DNA of 64,000 nucleotides, taken from assembly GCF_034702125.1 (NCBI RefSeq), contig NC_085857.1, forward strand, positions 56,357,577-56,421,576, in the 5' to 3' direction. Positions 41,106 to 64,000 of this stretch are shown piece after piece. Position numbers and translations under genes: made by a program. This DNA comes from Engraulis encrasicolus. Lineage: Eukaryota > Chordata > Actinopteri > Clupeiformes > Engraulidae. Positions within the stretch are counted from its first letter, which is position 1. Each line of letters begins with the position of its first letter. The notes beneath the pieces are model-generated. The model did not search any database, was not told where the DNA came from, and saw only the letters and a program-made list of their open reading frames with translations.

Positions 41106-42340
41106 GGTTAACGTGATGTGAGAACATTGACAGCAGGTTATGCTCACCATTGAGTACTTCACTGGAAAAGTGATGGCAGAGGCCAATATTGTAGTATAAC
41201 AGAAGAAAACGTTTGTTTTTGAGTACCATAAAGACACCATGCCACGCCAGAGTTTTCCTGGACTTTTTTTAAAAAGTGGTTTGTGTCCATTTGAGTGTCA
41301 CCCCTTTGACAGAACTGCATCTGTGACCTTCCCAAAATAACTCACCGTTGTCCATCTTGAGACACACACACACAAAGTGACTGCATTACCAATTATTTTG
41401 CTTATCTCAAGACTCATTTAAGGAGCAAGGAAGTTATATTGGTGCAAAGGAACAATACTACAAGAGCAGAGTTTTTTTTTCTTTTTAAGGGGTGTTTCAT
41501 GCACCTCATTCAGTAGTCAGCAGGAACATGCATGTTTCTTCTGGTGAAATTCAGCTGCCCAATGTTGATTGGTTATGATGGCTTCCTGTCTGAAGTCTTG
41601 TTGTGGAAGCACAAATCGTGCACAACCTACACAACGCTTCTACTGGCATTGTAATGCTGCTGGGCACCATCTACTGCTTTAAGTTGCCTTGAGTTTTTGC
41701 AGAAAGCCGTAATGGCCGTTCAAGCTGAGAAATGCTCTGCAAGAGTGCATGCACATTTAGATTAAAGCGAACATGTTGTATGAACATTGAAGTTAAATTT
41801 CACCAGAAGAAACCTGAAGTGTGCTCACTTTTGCACCACCCAAAATTTCACAACTTTTCTTTTGTTATCTCAACAAATGTTGTATTTAAATGACTTGAAG
41901 CATGTTTTGGAAGTAATGTTGTTGAAAATATTGGTAAAAAATTAATACATCAAAAGGGTGTTATCATGCACCATATATTGGGCAAGTATCTTGTCACTAC
42001 ATGTGAAATTAATTGATGCATACAAAGGAGGCAGATGCCAATGTTGTGGTTCTTACAAAAAGCCATAATGGGACTTGCAGCTGAGAAGGGCTCAAACAAA
42101 CAGTTGAGGGAAGTCTTCATGTTGTGTGGACATGACTGACCAGTGTTTTTTTTTCACTATGGCAAATGTTTTTTGGTTTCACTCCGCCGCCAGAGTTTTC
42201 CTGGACTTTTGTTTTAACATTGTTTGTGTCCACTTCAGTGTGAAAACTTTAACTGACCCTCAACAGTGACTGCTTAAAACTCCCCCCCCAAAAAAGTGCT
42301 CGCCATCCTCCATGTTGACACATACACAGACACACACAAA
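41106..42340 (+). pseudogene. Decayed duplicates of the SAMD3-like exon and its 3' flank
   Basis: 41585-41755 repeats the exon with indels (GTCTGAAGTCTTG, CACAACCTACACAACGC, ATGCTGCTGGGCACCATCTA, GCTGAGAAATGCTCTGCAAG). 42048-42115 repeats its end again (AAAAAGCCATAATGGG, CAGCTGAGAAGGGCTC). The 3' flank is repeated too: CGCCAGAGTTTTCCTGGACT occurs at 41246 and 42190. So the unit of exon plus flank was tandemly copied at least twice and has decayed. Confidence 0.65.
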
Positions 42341-42584
42341 CGCACGTGCGCACTCTCTTTTCGAACTTTGAAGCAATGTATGGTAGCAATAGAGACAATT
42401 GTCAACTGTGTAAATGTTTCCAGTAAAAAAAAACTAAACATTTCTGAATAGATGCAATGCTTCAGTGTTTTCTTTGATATTGTGTTTGTGATTAACATTA
42501 TGGTGAATTAACTCTTGCTTTAGGTGTGGTCTAGTTGTATGATACGGGTAATGTCTATTGATTCCATCACTTTGTTAAATTGCC
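42341..42584. other. Intergenic, unassigned
   Basis: No gene seen between the decayed exon copies and the tandem array. Confidence 0.4.
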
Positions 42585-43142
42585 AATGGATAAAAAGCTA
42601 AAACAACTATGACTTCTTAAAACATGAAATGGAGACGACAACAATAATGTATTTCACTCAACTTGGTTGAATTTAATTTGGGAGTTGAGACAAATGTACA
42701 GCATAAATTGATTCTACTTGCAAACGTAAGGCAGCAGGGGAACTTGGTTTTGAAAGTCAACAGACTTTTAATGTTAAGTTGGCTTGGCATCGGATAAAAA
42801 GTTAAGGGAGCAGGAGAATTTACTTTTGAAAGTTTAACAGACTTGTAATGTTAAGTCGGCTTGGCAAGGCATAAAAAGTTAAGGCAGCAGGAGAGCTTAC
42901 TTTTGAAAGTTTAACAGACTTGTATTGTTAAGTCGGCTTGGAAAGGGATAAAAAGTTACAACAACTATGACGACTTACAACATGAAGTGGATACGACAAC
43001 AACAATATATTTCAATCGACTTTGTTGACTTTAATTTAGGATTTAAGACAATTATATATCACAAATTGATTTTACTTGCAAACTTAAGGCAGCAGGGGAA
43101 CTTGGATTTGGAAGTCGAACAGGCTTGTAATGTTTTACAGTG
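42585..43142. repeat. Nested tandem array ending in TTTACAGTGT
   Basis: Outer blocks (42590-42760 and 42948-43142) share ACAACTATGACKWCTTAMAA and GCAGCAGGGGAACTTGG. Between them a unit of about 73 bp with AAAAAGTTAAGGSAGCAGGA, TTTAACAGACTTG and TTAAGTCGGCTTGG repeats about three times. Confidence 0.8.
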
Positions 43143-44145
43143 TATGAGCCCGTTTATATGCGCATCAATAAACCGTTTATGATCAGGTTTTTGGATTTAC
43201 TGGTGTATTTGAGCGCTCATGTAAACCAAATAAACAGTTTCATAATCGGTTTATTGCCATTATCGGTTTATGAGAAATCTGATTCGCACAGGTAGGTTTT
43301 TGGCTAATAAACTGATTTCTCGTGTCATGTAACCAGCATAATCGGGTTATTATCAGGTTCAGAATTGACATTCTAGAAGGATAAGTAGCCAATCACAAGC
43401 CTTAAATTCTGTTAATTGAACTGTTAAATAACAGTACTCTACAGAACGTTCACAGTATTAGTATTGTTAAACTGAAAGTGCTCTACAATATTTATACAGT
43501 AGGTAAAATAACGGTACACTACAGTTTAAAAGTTGAAGATGTACTGTGAGATAGCAGCCAATTACTGGGTAGTTAATATAGTTGAATATGGCCATGGCAA
43601 CTTTCCTCCCACCCATCTCCATACCCTGGCCATGTTACCGCCCCACTGTCCAATCGATCACAATGACTGAAGTGACTTGAGCATGATACCATACCGCCAC
43701 TATGCTATATTGAGATGCTGGTCTGTGGTGGTCCTTTGAATGTGTGGGGCATGAATACAATTTCAGTGTAGGCCTACGCAGTGCTATGTTACAATGGGAG
43801 TGTGTGAGGGAGGCTTTTTAATGTATCAGCTTTTGATGAGCCAATGATGAAAATAGCATTGGTCAGTCTGTAAAACGTAATTTGCATCAAGTAGCACAGC
43901 AAAAAAGCAGCACTACAAGCTAGCTCTCAAAGCAATGCCTAATTTGCAGCAAGTACATTATATGCAACGATGCCACAAATTATGCCACACACAGCAAGTG
44001 CCACAAAGCAAGCTTTCACAAAGAGGAAAGTATGCAAGCCTGTAAGCAAGCTTGTAGGCAAGCAAGTGCTATGCTGTGCCATGCAGGCCAGCCAGCAGGC
44101 AGGCAAGCAACTGAAGTGTTGATAGTCCAGATTTATATACAGGTG
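43143..44145. other. Intergenic with a dispersed repeat
   Basis: 43143-43370 has alternating AATAAACNGTTT, ATCGGTTTAT and AATCGGGTTAT motifs, repeat-like. 44040-44110 is a short GCAAGC/GCAGGC run. No gene seen. Confidence 0.45.
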
Positions 44146-44300
44146 CAAGAGTACCATGTGACCAGAGTCATCAGGGATTTGGCAGGTGAAGGTCGTAATT
44201 GAATAATGGCATAACAGCCCTTAGTATTCAGGTGAGGCAAGGCACTGATTAGCAGATTGGTTTAGATGGGACTGCTTGTTGCAAGAGTGTTGCAAGTTCT
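44146..44300. repeat. Dispersed repeat, copy A (partner at 46965-47120)
   Basis: AGAGTACCATGTGACCAGAG...GGCATAACAGCCC...TTCAGGTGAGGCA matches AGAGTACCATGTGACTGCAG...GGCATATCAGCCC...CTCAGGTGAGGGG at 46965-47120 in the same orientation. Confidence 0.7.
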
Positions 44301-44589
44301 TAAAGATGGCCTCTCAACGTCATTTAATTAATATTGCCGTGTTCCCAATTGTTATTGAATGTGTTACGCGTTGGTCCTGTTTTAAAAAACGTTCTGGTTG
44401 CTTTGTTTCAAGACGTTTTTGCAAGCTGGCAATGTGGCTTGTGGAGAAACGAGAGAGTGTTCCGTGTTTCTCGTGGAAATGCGTCTCTGATTGGCTCAGT
44501 CCTCCAGTTCTTGGAGAGAATGTAATGGGAAACAGAGTCGCCACTTCCCCGGGTGGTACTGCACTATAGGGGCGCCAACGGAGGCGTGC

Positions 44590-45055
44590 AGGCTCCATTC
44601 AGGGCTGTGCTCTTTCGACAGCGACCCCTAGGCGAGCTGCAGGCACGGAGCAACCGGAGTGAGCAGGCTTTATGTATGAGGCTTTGTGCTGTGTGTGTAC
44701 CTGAGAGTAGCAACCAGCTGATAGCTAAGCTAAGCTATGTTTCGGGCCACCAGACGTTGCTTGTTTTGAAAACAAGCAGAAAAAAATTACTCGACATGTT
44801 TTTAGATAAATGGGTCGATATAAACCTTTGTGGGCAACGCCTTCTTTCGACGTGACGAAACACAGAAAGGCTTTCGTGATTCGCTCGTTTCTCTGCATTA
44901 TTTATGTAAATTGGGAAACACCGGGAAACACAGCCAGGAGAGTTGACGCACCGCTATGAGAGCCTTGCAAGTGAGTTTAACTTGGGGTGACCGTCCGATC
45001 TTCGAAAGGAGTGAGTAAAACTGAGTTTTATCGGAAGTTGGCCTTTAAATTGTTT
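44590..45055. repeat. Dispersed repeat, copy A (partner at 54720-55095)
   Basis: GCTGTGCTCTTTCGACAGCG through CGGAAGTTGGCCTTTAA is repeated at 54720-55095, with shared blocks TTTCGGGCCACCAGAC, AAACACCGGGAAACACAGCC and TTGGGGTGACCGTCCGAT. The 44-kb copy is longer by about 80 bp in the middle. No coding frame shared. Confidence 0.75.
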
Positions 45056-46023
45056 CAGTCATTCACACTTTCAGCACTATCAAAATGCATGTGCTACTCA
45101 TACTTTGCTGCATCAAGCACTTGTTAAGTATTGTAGTTTCCTTAGAAATTGTTTCATCATGCTTGATAGTATCAGAGAATCTTAAACCAGTGAGAATGAC
45201 TTAAGTTCTTCAGGTGGTATTGAAGCTTGATGGTGATCACGGACAAGTGGAGGATGAATGGGTTTCAATGGTGCTGCCTAAAATAAGGCAGTTGTTTCCA
45301 CAACGGCAAATGCTGCTATTGTGCAGTACTTACTGTTTATGCTCAATATGTCACTCAAAGTAATATTTTCACAGTAGTCTGTTTTTTTTCTAAAAACAGT
45401 AGAATGCTGTTGCAGAATTTCCCTAAATGAACAGCTATTTTTTACAGTGTAAGGGAACATGCAGTAAAATATATTACCGACAACTCCAGAGGAACCCCGG
45501 AGGGTTCTGGGTCCCAAGGGAGGGGTGGGGTTGAGGGGTGTTGATTTTGTATTGGAGCCACTGTGTCCTGGAGTGTCTCGTGTCATCCATGAGCTGCGGA
45601 TGTAGAATAGAGTAAAGTACTTTTTATTATGGTAATCCCAAAGAAAATTAAGGTGTAGTGTCTGTCAGCTTACATAAATACACAAATACAAAACATACAC
45701 AGAGGCCTTATACACATGATTTTACATTGCAGTAAAAGTCATCAGTCATACACACATGTTCGTTCTCTCTCTCTCGGTCCTAGAGGGGTATCATGTCATC
45801 CATACAATATTATCAATTGCCGTATATCAAAACACATTCTTAAATTCACAATTTCTCGTTCTCTTCTTTCTGGCAAAGAAGTCTCTATTACCAGTTTTCC
45901 ACCTAAACCCGGCGGTGCTGTACCGTGCTGTGTTGCGCTGTGTTGAGCTGAGCAGGGCTGTCAAATCAGAATGGTTGGCTTTTCCACTCGAAAACCTGCA
46001 GCCCCCAAGAAGGTGGCACCTAA
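45056..46023. other. Intergenic, unassigned
   Basis: No gene seen. Frames at 45278-45586 and 45716-46073 have no motif. 45910-45965 has a TGTGCTGTGTTGAGCTGAGC stretch resembling 47888-47915. Confidence 0.4.
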
Positions 46024-46357
46024 CCGCAGAAATACACCAGCGGCGATCTGAGCGAGTCGAGCGACGGAAGTAATTGACTTTGTATTGAGTCGAGAGACAA
46101 AAGCGATTCTGGAGACTAGAGCGATTTGCGCGACGAGCGCGACAATTTGAAGTTGAAATCTTTTCAACTTTCTATGACGCGGTTCGGCGACAAGCCGCGA
46201 CAGCCAATGACTATATAGAGGTCAGTGACCACAGCCAATGGGAATGCTTGAATGCTTTGCCTTCTTTACGGACATACTCTTGTCTCCTCAATTGCTCGTA
46301 TCGCTTGCTGCTACACTCTGTCGCTTGAATCGCGTCGCCGCTGGTGTATCTCTGCGG
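46024..46357. mobile_element. Harbinger-type MITE, 334 bp
   Basis: Ends CCGCAGAAATACACCAGCGG and, reverse-complemented, CCGCAGAGATACACCAGCGG, flanked by TAA on both sides (46021-46023 and 46358-46360). A TAA/TTA 3-bp duplication is typical of PIF/Harbinger. It contains several GCGACGAGCGC-like short motifs and no coding frame. Confidence 0.75.
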
Positions 46358-46360
46358 TAA

Positions 46361-46964
46361 GGCTGCACCTAAGGGACACCTAAAGGAGTTGTTGCAGATA
46401 AAGTGAGCCAATAATGAACACATGATATTGATGGTTGAAATGTACCCTCACTGGCATGGGTTACTGTTGAGGATATCCAGCTCAGCTGCTTTTCTTAAGC
46501 TTTGTTTTCCTGCGCACCCCCTTGTATATTTGAATGGTTCGCTTACAGCTTAACTGCCACAACCCACTGTACAACTTTGATTAATATTAAATATAATTAT
46601 TGGGATTTCATTTGTTTGACCAGCATTGTGGACTTCGCACAATCACATGGCATATTTTTGCCTACGAGGGTATACCTGTAGATAGCGAGCCACACTGTAA
46701 AAAAAATCACGTCAAATTTACAGTGAAAAATCGGCGGCTTTGGTTGTACAGTGACAATGTATTTGGCTTTATGGTCAAGAATGTTAACATCTACAAAAAC
46801 AACAGTGCTCTCACCCATCCTCCTCCATGACTATACTTGTTACTGTCCTGCCCCCTCATCTTCCTGACACCATCACTGAGGTACCCTGACTGTGGTACTG
46901 GTCCCCTCCCCATCCCCCACCGTCTCTGAAGTACCCTGCCTGTGGTACTGCTCCCCCACCAGAG
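46361..46964. other. Intergenic, unassigned
   Basis: No gene seen. 46690-46730 contains CACTGTAAAAAAAATC with an inverted TTTACAGTG nearby, a small repeat-like pair. 46848-46960 is rich in GGTACTG/CCCCTCC. Confidence 0.4.
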
Positions 46965-47120
46965 TACCATGTGACTGCAGTAATCAGGCACTTGGCAAGT
47001 GCAGGCATTAATTGAATCATGGCATATCAGCCCATAGTACTCAGGTGAGGGGAGTCGCTGATTAACAGACTGATTGGAATGGGGCAACTTGTTGCTGGCA
47101 AGAAAGTTATAAGTTAGAAT
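46965..47120. repeat. Dispersed repeat, copy B
   Basis: Partner of 44146-44300. Confidence 0.7.
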
Positions 47121-47300
47121 ATTTTAAACCCACTATCATCACTTTCTTACATGGCGTAAAACTTAAGTTAAAAAAACAAACAAAAAAACCCCAGAAAATA
47201 TAACACAGAGAAAATAAAAAATAGTCTACAAAATTCAGGTGCAATGTGCTATTCTTGTGCTTTCCTTGACAATGATGATTAACAATGTTGGGGAACATAG

Positions 47301-47430
47301 TCAAGTCAAGTCAAGTCAACTTTATTTATATAGCGCATTTCATACACATGTGCAACTCAATGTGCTTTACAAATACAAAGAGCCTTTAAAGGTATTTAAA
47401 AGCCAAAGAAGATTTCAAACATTAAGATAA
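47301..47430 (-). mobile_element. 3' end of a non-LTR retrotransposon
   Basis: Minus-strand tail with an (AAGTC)n run at 47301-47320, followed by AACTTTATTTATATAGCGCA and TTTCATACACATG, the common 3' end of a fish LINE family. No coding part retained. Confidence 0.6.
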
Positions 47431-48211
47431 AACATAGCAGGCTACATGTCACTCTCGGGCAGAAACTCCACTTTTATTATTTTATTATCTCCACAATTTT
47501 ATTCATTTATGAATCACTATTTTCTAAATAAACATTTCAGCATCAAAGTTGGTTAGCAATTGGTTAGCCTATTAAATAGGCTAACTTATCAAATATTTGT
47601 CCATGGAGACTCACCAGTAGAGCTGATTTATATTTTAATAACAGATATAATAATACAAAAGAAGTGGAAATAGGAATGTGGACAAAACGACAAGACTATA
47701 CTTTGTCGGAGAAAGCAACTCGCAACTGCAATCGTTTTACACTTTCTGCCTACATCCGTAGTTTGTTATGGTGCCTTTTTTAAAGTCCCGGCGTGAAGAC
47801 ATGGGGGTGAGGTCACGCCTCTTGACCAATCAGTGGGCTGGTCGTCAACATACTGTTCAGCTCGCTTCAGCCAGCCAGCTGGCTTTAGAGCTGAGTTGAG
47901 CTGAGTTGAGCGCAAGTCGAAATGCAAAATGTTGGCGGCTGAGTTGAACTGTACGAGGAAAATATGTGCAGTGGAAATGACCCATATGTGTGCCTTGAAG
48001 CAAAAGCAACGACAGGGCATGAACTCCTGTTCTGTCAACGCACATTGGAGGGAATTCTTTACCTCTGCCCCGTTCACAACAACACCTCTGTGACCATCTT
48101 TCAAGGGGGACAAATCATATATTAGAATAAATCCATACTTTCAAGACTATACAAGGTTAATTAGTTGTGTACGACAATCAGACATCAAGTATCCATGTCA
48201 TTAACAATTTA
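47431..48211. other. Intergenic, unassigned
   Basis: No gene seen. 47815-48000 has a GAGCTGAGTTGAGCTGAGTT stretch related to 45930-45960. Confidence 0.4.
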
Positions 48212-48219
48212 GATATCAA

Positions 48220-49503
48220 CAGTGTTGGGTGTAACGCGTTACAAAGTAACGCGTTACAGTAGTGTAACTACTTTTTTCGTAAAATAGTAGTGTAACGCGT
48301 TACTACTGGGAAATTAGGTAACGTAACGCCGTTCTTTGTTAAATATGGCAAAACGTTACTTTTCCGATCGGTGCGATTGGCGCCACAGGCGACTTTTGTC
48401 AACGAGATGCCGTATTGTATAAAACGGTCATTTTTTTCAAATAGGATATCAAATGTAGTTCAACTTCCACCTCTATAGGTGGCAGACATGTTTTACTTCA
48501 GTTCTAAACACATTGGGATGCCTTATATGGTATTTTGTTTAAGAAAACTACAAAACTACAAACCGCGTTCATTGCGGAAGTAACTCCTCCCCTGTGAAAC
48601 AACTCGAAAGACGGAAGCAACTCTGCAGTGACATTACGTGGATAATTCTGAATAAACGACCAAATGCATTCAAATGGTAACTTGTCATGGTTGTACATAT
48701 GTATTCATCATATATTTCGCCCCTAAATGAGGTAATATGCAAACAGGAGTGTATTTTCTGCCGCAGTAGAACTTCCCATGTTATGGTGCCTGAGGGAGAC
48801 TATCGATAGCCTATTTGTCGATCATGGGGACTGTAACAGGAAAACCCTTCATTCATTCACTTGTAAGTACACAATAGAAGTGTTTGTTTCTGCAGGAGAC
48901 TTATATAATGAGGAAGGGAAGGTTTTTCCGATCAAGACGCGAGGTAAATATTGCGTGCTGCTTTGTATACTGTCGCTATGCTGGCGACGTTCATTGCAAC
49001 GGGGGATGAGGAAGCGCGTCGTAATTTGCCTGTTACAGACTCAATAGTCAACACCTGCAGGGTGACAGGGGTCGGGATGTTTGTAGAAGAGCTTATATAC
49101 TAAGTAGAAAAGTAAATGAAGACAAAAGAAGTGTGCATATTCCTGCCAACAGCGGGGGATGTTGAGTGGTATAGGCGCCTGAGACACACAGGTCTCGTGC
49201 CCATTCTACTCGGTGCAAATTGGAATCGCAGTTCACGCTACTCGACACTGGTTGTGCCGTCTGCAGGTCTAAATAAATAGCAATGCTATTCTAATAATAT
49301 AATAATAGTAATAACTATGTCAAATTACGACCTGACTGAGTGGACTGAGTAAACTCGATTGACGAATGTAACGCAAAAGTAACGAGTAACGCATAAAGTT
49401 ACTTTCCACAAGGGGTAACTAAGTAAAGTAAGGCACTACTTTTTTGAATAGGTAACGAGTAACGAGCACACACTACTTTTAAAAAGTAACTTCCCCATCA
49501 CTG
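48220..49503. mobile_element. hAT-type element with TAACGCGTTAC clusters, 1,284 bp
   Basis: Ends CAGTGTTGGGTGTAACGCG and (right) CTTCCCCATCACTG, flanked by a perfect 8-bp duplication GATATCAA (48212-48219 and 49504-49511). Both subterminal regions carry repeated GTAACGCGTTAC or AGTAACGAGTAACG. Frame 48778-49047 inside has no recognisable domain. Non-autonomous. Confidence 0.85.
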
Positions 49504-49511
49504 GATATCAA

Positions 49512-50825
<1,314 letters not shown>

Positions 50826-51547
50826 ACATCACTAATGACTCGCTATGAAGTCAAGAAAGATTCATAAAGGACTCACTATTGAGAAAATGTGGTGCATCTA
50901 AGGTCAGTTAATTGTGTAAATGCCTACTGTTAATTAATCATGAGTAAAATCTTGGCATATTGATCCAGAGATATGTGAATCAGATATTACTTAACATTGT
51001 TCATTTGAACATCAATTAACAGTAAATAATTAAGCACCTCGTGCTCCAATTACAGTCTCCGTCTTTACACCCACCAACCTGGAATTTCAAGGGAGCAAGT
51101 AACATGCTGGCAATATTGCAATTTTTTTTTTGCATGCTCTATTATTTAGGTGCCTCTGTAGAATCTTTCGTTTATTCTGCCCTAAAAAGGCACAGTGCTG
51201 TAACTAGGTACTATTTTGTCAACATTTGGTTTAGAATGAAAATAGTCTTAGTAACACCCCCTTTATCTTGAGAGAACGTCTTAAGGTCCAAATGTGTCCT
51301 GTTTCAGATATTGTTTTGTCAAATTTGCAGCCACTGCAATATCCAACCAACCACCAAAACCCTGAAGGCCATTTTCTCTGTTTTGATGTTACTACACTTT
51401 GCCTTCGTAGGGCAGTATTCTACTACTACAGTGCTTTTTCCATCCTTTCCATCCACATGGTTGAGGTCAGTCTAGACATGAAGTGTTGAGGTAGGCCCTA
51501 CCTGTATCCAACTAGAAAAAGTAATGCTACATGTGTAAAATTAATAT
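50826..51547. other. Intergenic, unassigned
   Basis: No gene seen. 51390-51420 carries the CACTTTGCCTTCGTAGGGCA motif also found at 11550 and 11653. Confidence 0.4.
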
Positions 51548-51758
51548 CAATTACATTACACAACATTACATTACATTGCAATTTTATCTAAGTATTGGTT
51601 ACAGTCCCTATCCGGAACAGTTTGAGGTTAGGAGCCTTGCTGAGGGGCACCTCAGCCATGGAGTGAGATTCAAGGAGAGGAAAAATGGGATTTGAACCTG
51701 CAACCTTCTAATCTAATGCCTACGCCCATCTCCTTAACCACTAGGCCACGACTGCCCC
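51548..51758 (-). mobile_element. HE1-like tRNA-derived SINE, full length
   Basis: On the minus strand: GGGGCAGTCGTGGCCTAGTGG (A-box TGGCCTAGTGG), B-box GGTTCAAATCC about 35 nt later, body with TGCCCCTCAGCAAGG and GGGACTGTAACCAATAC, and an (ATGTA)n L2-type tail. A truncated relative is at 31156-31345. Confidence 0.85.
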
Positions 51759-53138
51759 AATTAATGAATCAACATCAATTAACTCATTAATTCCTGATTA
51801 AATAACCCAGGGAATTCACACTATTAATTGACCATTGGTATACCACATACTTTTTAGTGAGTCTTTTTGACTCCTTTACTTACTTTACATTAACAACTCT
51901 TCAAGAAATAATACTTTTGGACCTTTAACCAATTTATTACTGTGAGGTTAGGCATTCACAGTTAGTCTTTTTCTGATTGGTTGTGAGATTGGGCATTTCA
52001 AGTTGTAGCCTTTTTCGATTATGGTTTTATGCACTCTGGAATAGGGAATTTGTATGGGTAAATTTCAGTGAGTTGACTGAATTTACTTTTTGCCACTAGG
52101 GGTCCTCACTCCATCACTTTCAGCCCTAATCTGAGTCACACGCTGCCATAGATATGAACACTGACTATGATATGACTCCGTGTTTAGGCTTTTGGCATGG
52201 CCCAACACTGGGCTTATCCATCTTGCTGACATTCGTCATACGTAGATGGTGGCAGTTCCTTGCATTGCCTTCTCACCGATTGGTGGCAGCAATATATCAG
52301 CTAAACATGGCTGTGAACTGACTTCAGCCATTTGTTTAGAGGTGCACTGTGTAGATTGTGGCCAGAATGGGTACTGCAACTATGCTGCTCATTGAAACTG
52401 TGCTGCCTATTGCCAAATTTCATCTTTTCATGAATATTTACTAAGTAATAAACTAATATTTACTAGTATGACCAAAGTACAGTAAGTTTTGCAGCTAAAA
52501 ATGGCGGACCATGGAGAAGATCCCCCTTTTCATGTATGAAAAGTGCAATTTTCCCAGTCATAACAGCAATGGATGGAATTTTGACATATTTTTTAAAAAA
52601 AACCCATTAAAATACATATCTACAATACTGTCAAACTATTAAAATAATTCTTAATTTTAATCAAAAACCATACCTTTTTACATTTAATTGTGTCTGACGG
52701 TGTTGATAACAGCCAAAAAAGTCATAGATATGATAAAAGTAATAGCCTATTTTATGGAAAAAAGTGAAAGATGGGAAAGTTTTTCCCATGCACTGCAGGA
52801 CAGTCAATATCTCTTTGTTTTGGATTCCAACTACTTATTTTCTTTAAAAATTAAAAGCCGTTTTAGCCACGTTCTGAAGAATCAGTTGGGTACATTTTAC
52901 CTTTTAAATCGGTGAGTGTTTGTGTGTGTTTGGGGTGGGTGGACAATGACTGTAAACTCAATAATGGCAAACATCCATCTCATTAAGATCTGGGCTTGAT
53001 AGAGGTTTTCTTCCTCAAGCTTTATGGTGATGCCAGGTAGATACGGTGCAGAAAGACACAGAGGCTAGAATAGAGAGAGAAGATTGATAGAGGACAGATA
53101 GAATAGAGAAAGAGCAGAAGAGAGATACATACATATAT

Positions 53139-53164
<26 letters not shown>
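51759..53164. other. Intergenic, upstream of the protease gene
   Basis: No gene seen. Short repeats of AGTTAGTCTTTTTC type at 51960-52015; an (AT)n run at 53137-53171 near the upstream end of the gene. No certain promoter element can be named. Confidence 0.4.
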
Positions 53165-53175
<11 letters not shown>

Positions 53176-53260
53176 TAATTTAACATTTATTTGACCAGGA
53201 GAAAAGACCTATTGGGATTAACAATACATTTTGCAAGGGTACCCTGGCCAAGAAGCAGCA
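53165..53260 (-). mobile_element. LINE 3' tail fragment just upstream of the gene
   Basis: Minus-strand tail with CCTTGCAAAATGTATTGTTA, TCCCAATAGGTCTTTTCTCC and GGTCAAATAAATG, a common 3' end of fish LINEs. It lies 150 bp before the start codon, so it may be part of the 5' UTR or promoter. A similar decayed tail is at 55160-55260. Confidence 0.5.
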
Positions 53261-53408
53261 CAGGAATTGAAAGACAAACAGAAGTAGGATACAAAGAAGC
53301 AGAGCGACAAATAGAAGGAAGAACGAAAGAGCAGGAGAGCCAGAAGAGATACAGGAAAAAGAGAGAGAAGGAGAAGGGAGAGTAAGACAGAAAAGAAAGA
53401 AAAAGAGA

Positions 53409-64000
<10,592 letters not shown>

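Overview
The window looks like repeat-rich, gene-poor nuclear DNA of a teleost fish. The evidence is spliceosomal introns, tRNA-derived SINEs of fish type, L2 and Tx1-type LINEs, many hAT, Tc1/IS630 and Harbinger elements, a Ty3/gypsy LTR retrotransposon, a Penelope-like element and very long (GT)n tracts. No species is assigned. A clupeiform-like genome is only a guess.

Layout. 0-1.1 kb: decayed Tx1/L1-type LINE ORF2. 1.5-4.7 kb: a foldback element with arms of about 800 bp. 5.3-10.0 kb: a 135-bp satellite carrying an RNA polymerase III B-box, apparently grown out of a tRNA-derived SINE and later split by a 1.9-kb solo-LTR-like element (TSD CATA); a Tc1 fragment abuts its far end. 10-14 kb: transposon debris. 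14-28 kb: a nest of elements: a gypsy gag fragment; an IS630/Tc1-like transposon broken by a young 7.6-kb Ty3/gypsy element whose pol lacks RT motif A; and a second TA-flanked transposon broken by a Penelope-like fragment with a 44-bp target duplication. 28-38 kb: a hAT MITE holding an L2 LINE, SINEs, a Tc1-derived foldback element, an ORF fragment of an uncharacterised family and more hAT elements. 38-44 kb: the terminal exon of a SAMD3-like gene, followed by decayed duplicates of that exon. 44-53 kb: MITEs, a TAACGCGTTAC-rich hAT element, a HE1-like SINE and unassigned sequence.

The one complete cellular gene is at 53,409-63,158 (+): an 11-exon, 618-residue secreted or GPI-anchored tandem serine protease-like protein (S1 family). 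All splice sites are GT-AG, all exon phases agree and the frame is open throughout. Its two protease domains have lost different catalytic residues. Domain 1 has Ser in place of His57; domain 2 has Leu in place of Ser195. Both have lost the Arg-Ile-Val-Gly-Gly activation site. I infer a double pseudoprotease, and this is the most interesting single observation here. Nearly every large intron of the gene carries a long (GT)n/(CA)n tract, and two splice donors sit at the edge of such tracts.

All calls come from reading the sequence. Family names rest on recognised motifs, not on database searches. Edges of decayed repeats are approximate, whereas elements with a stated target-site duplication have base-level edges.
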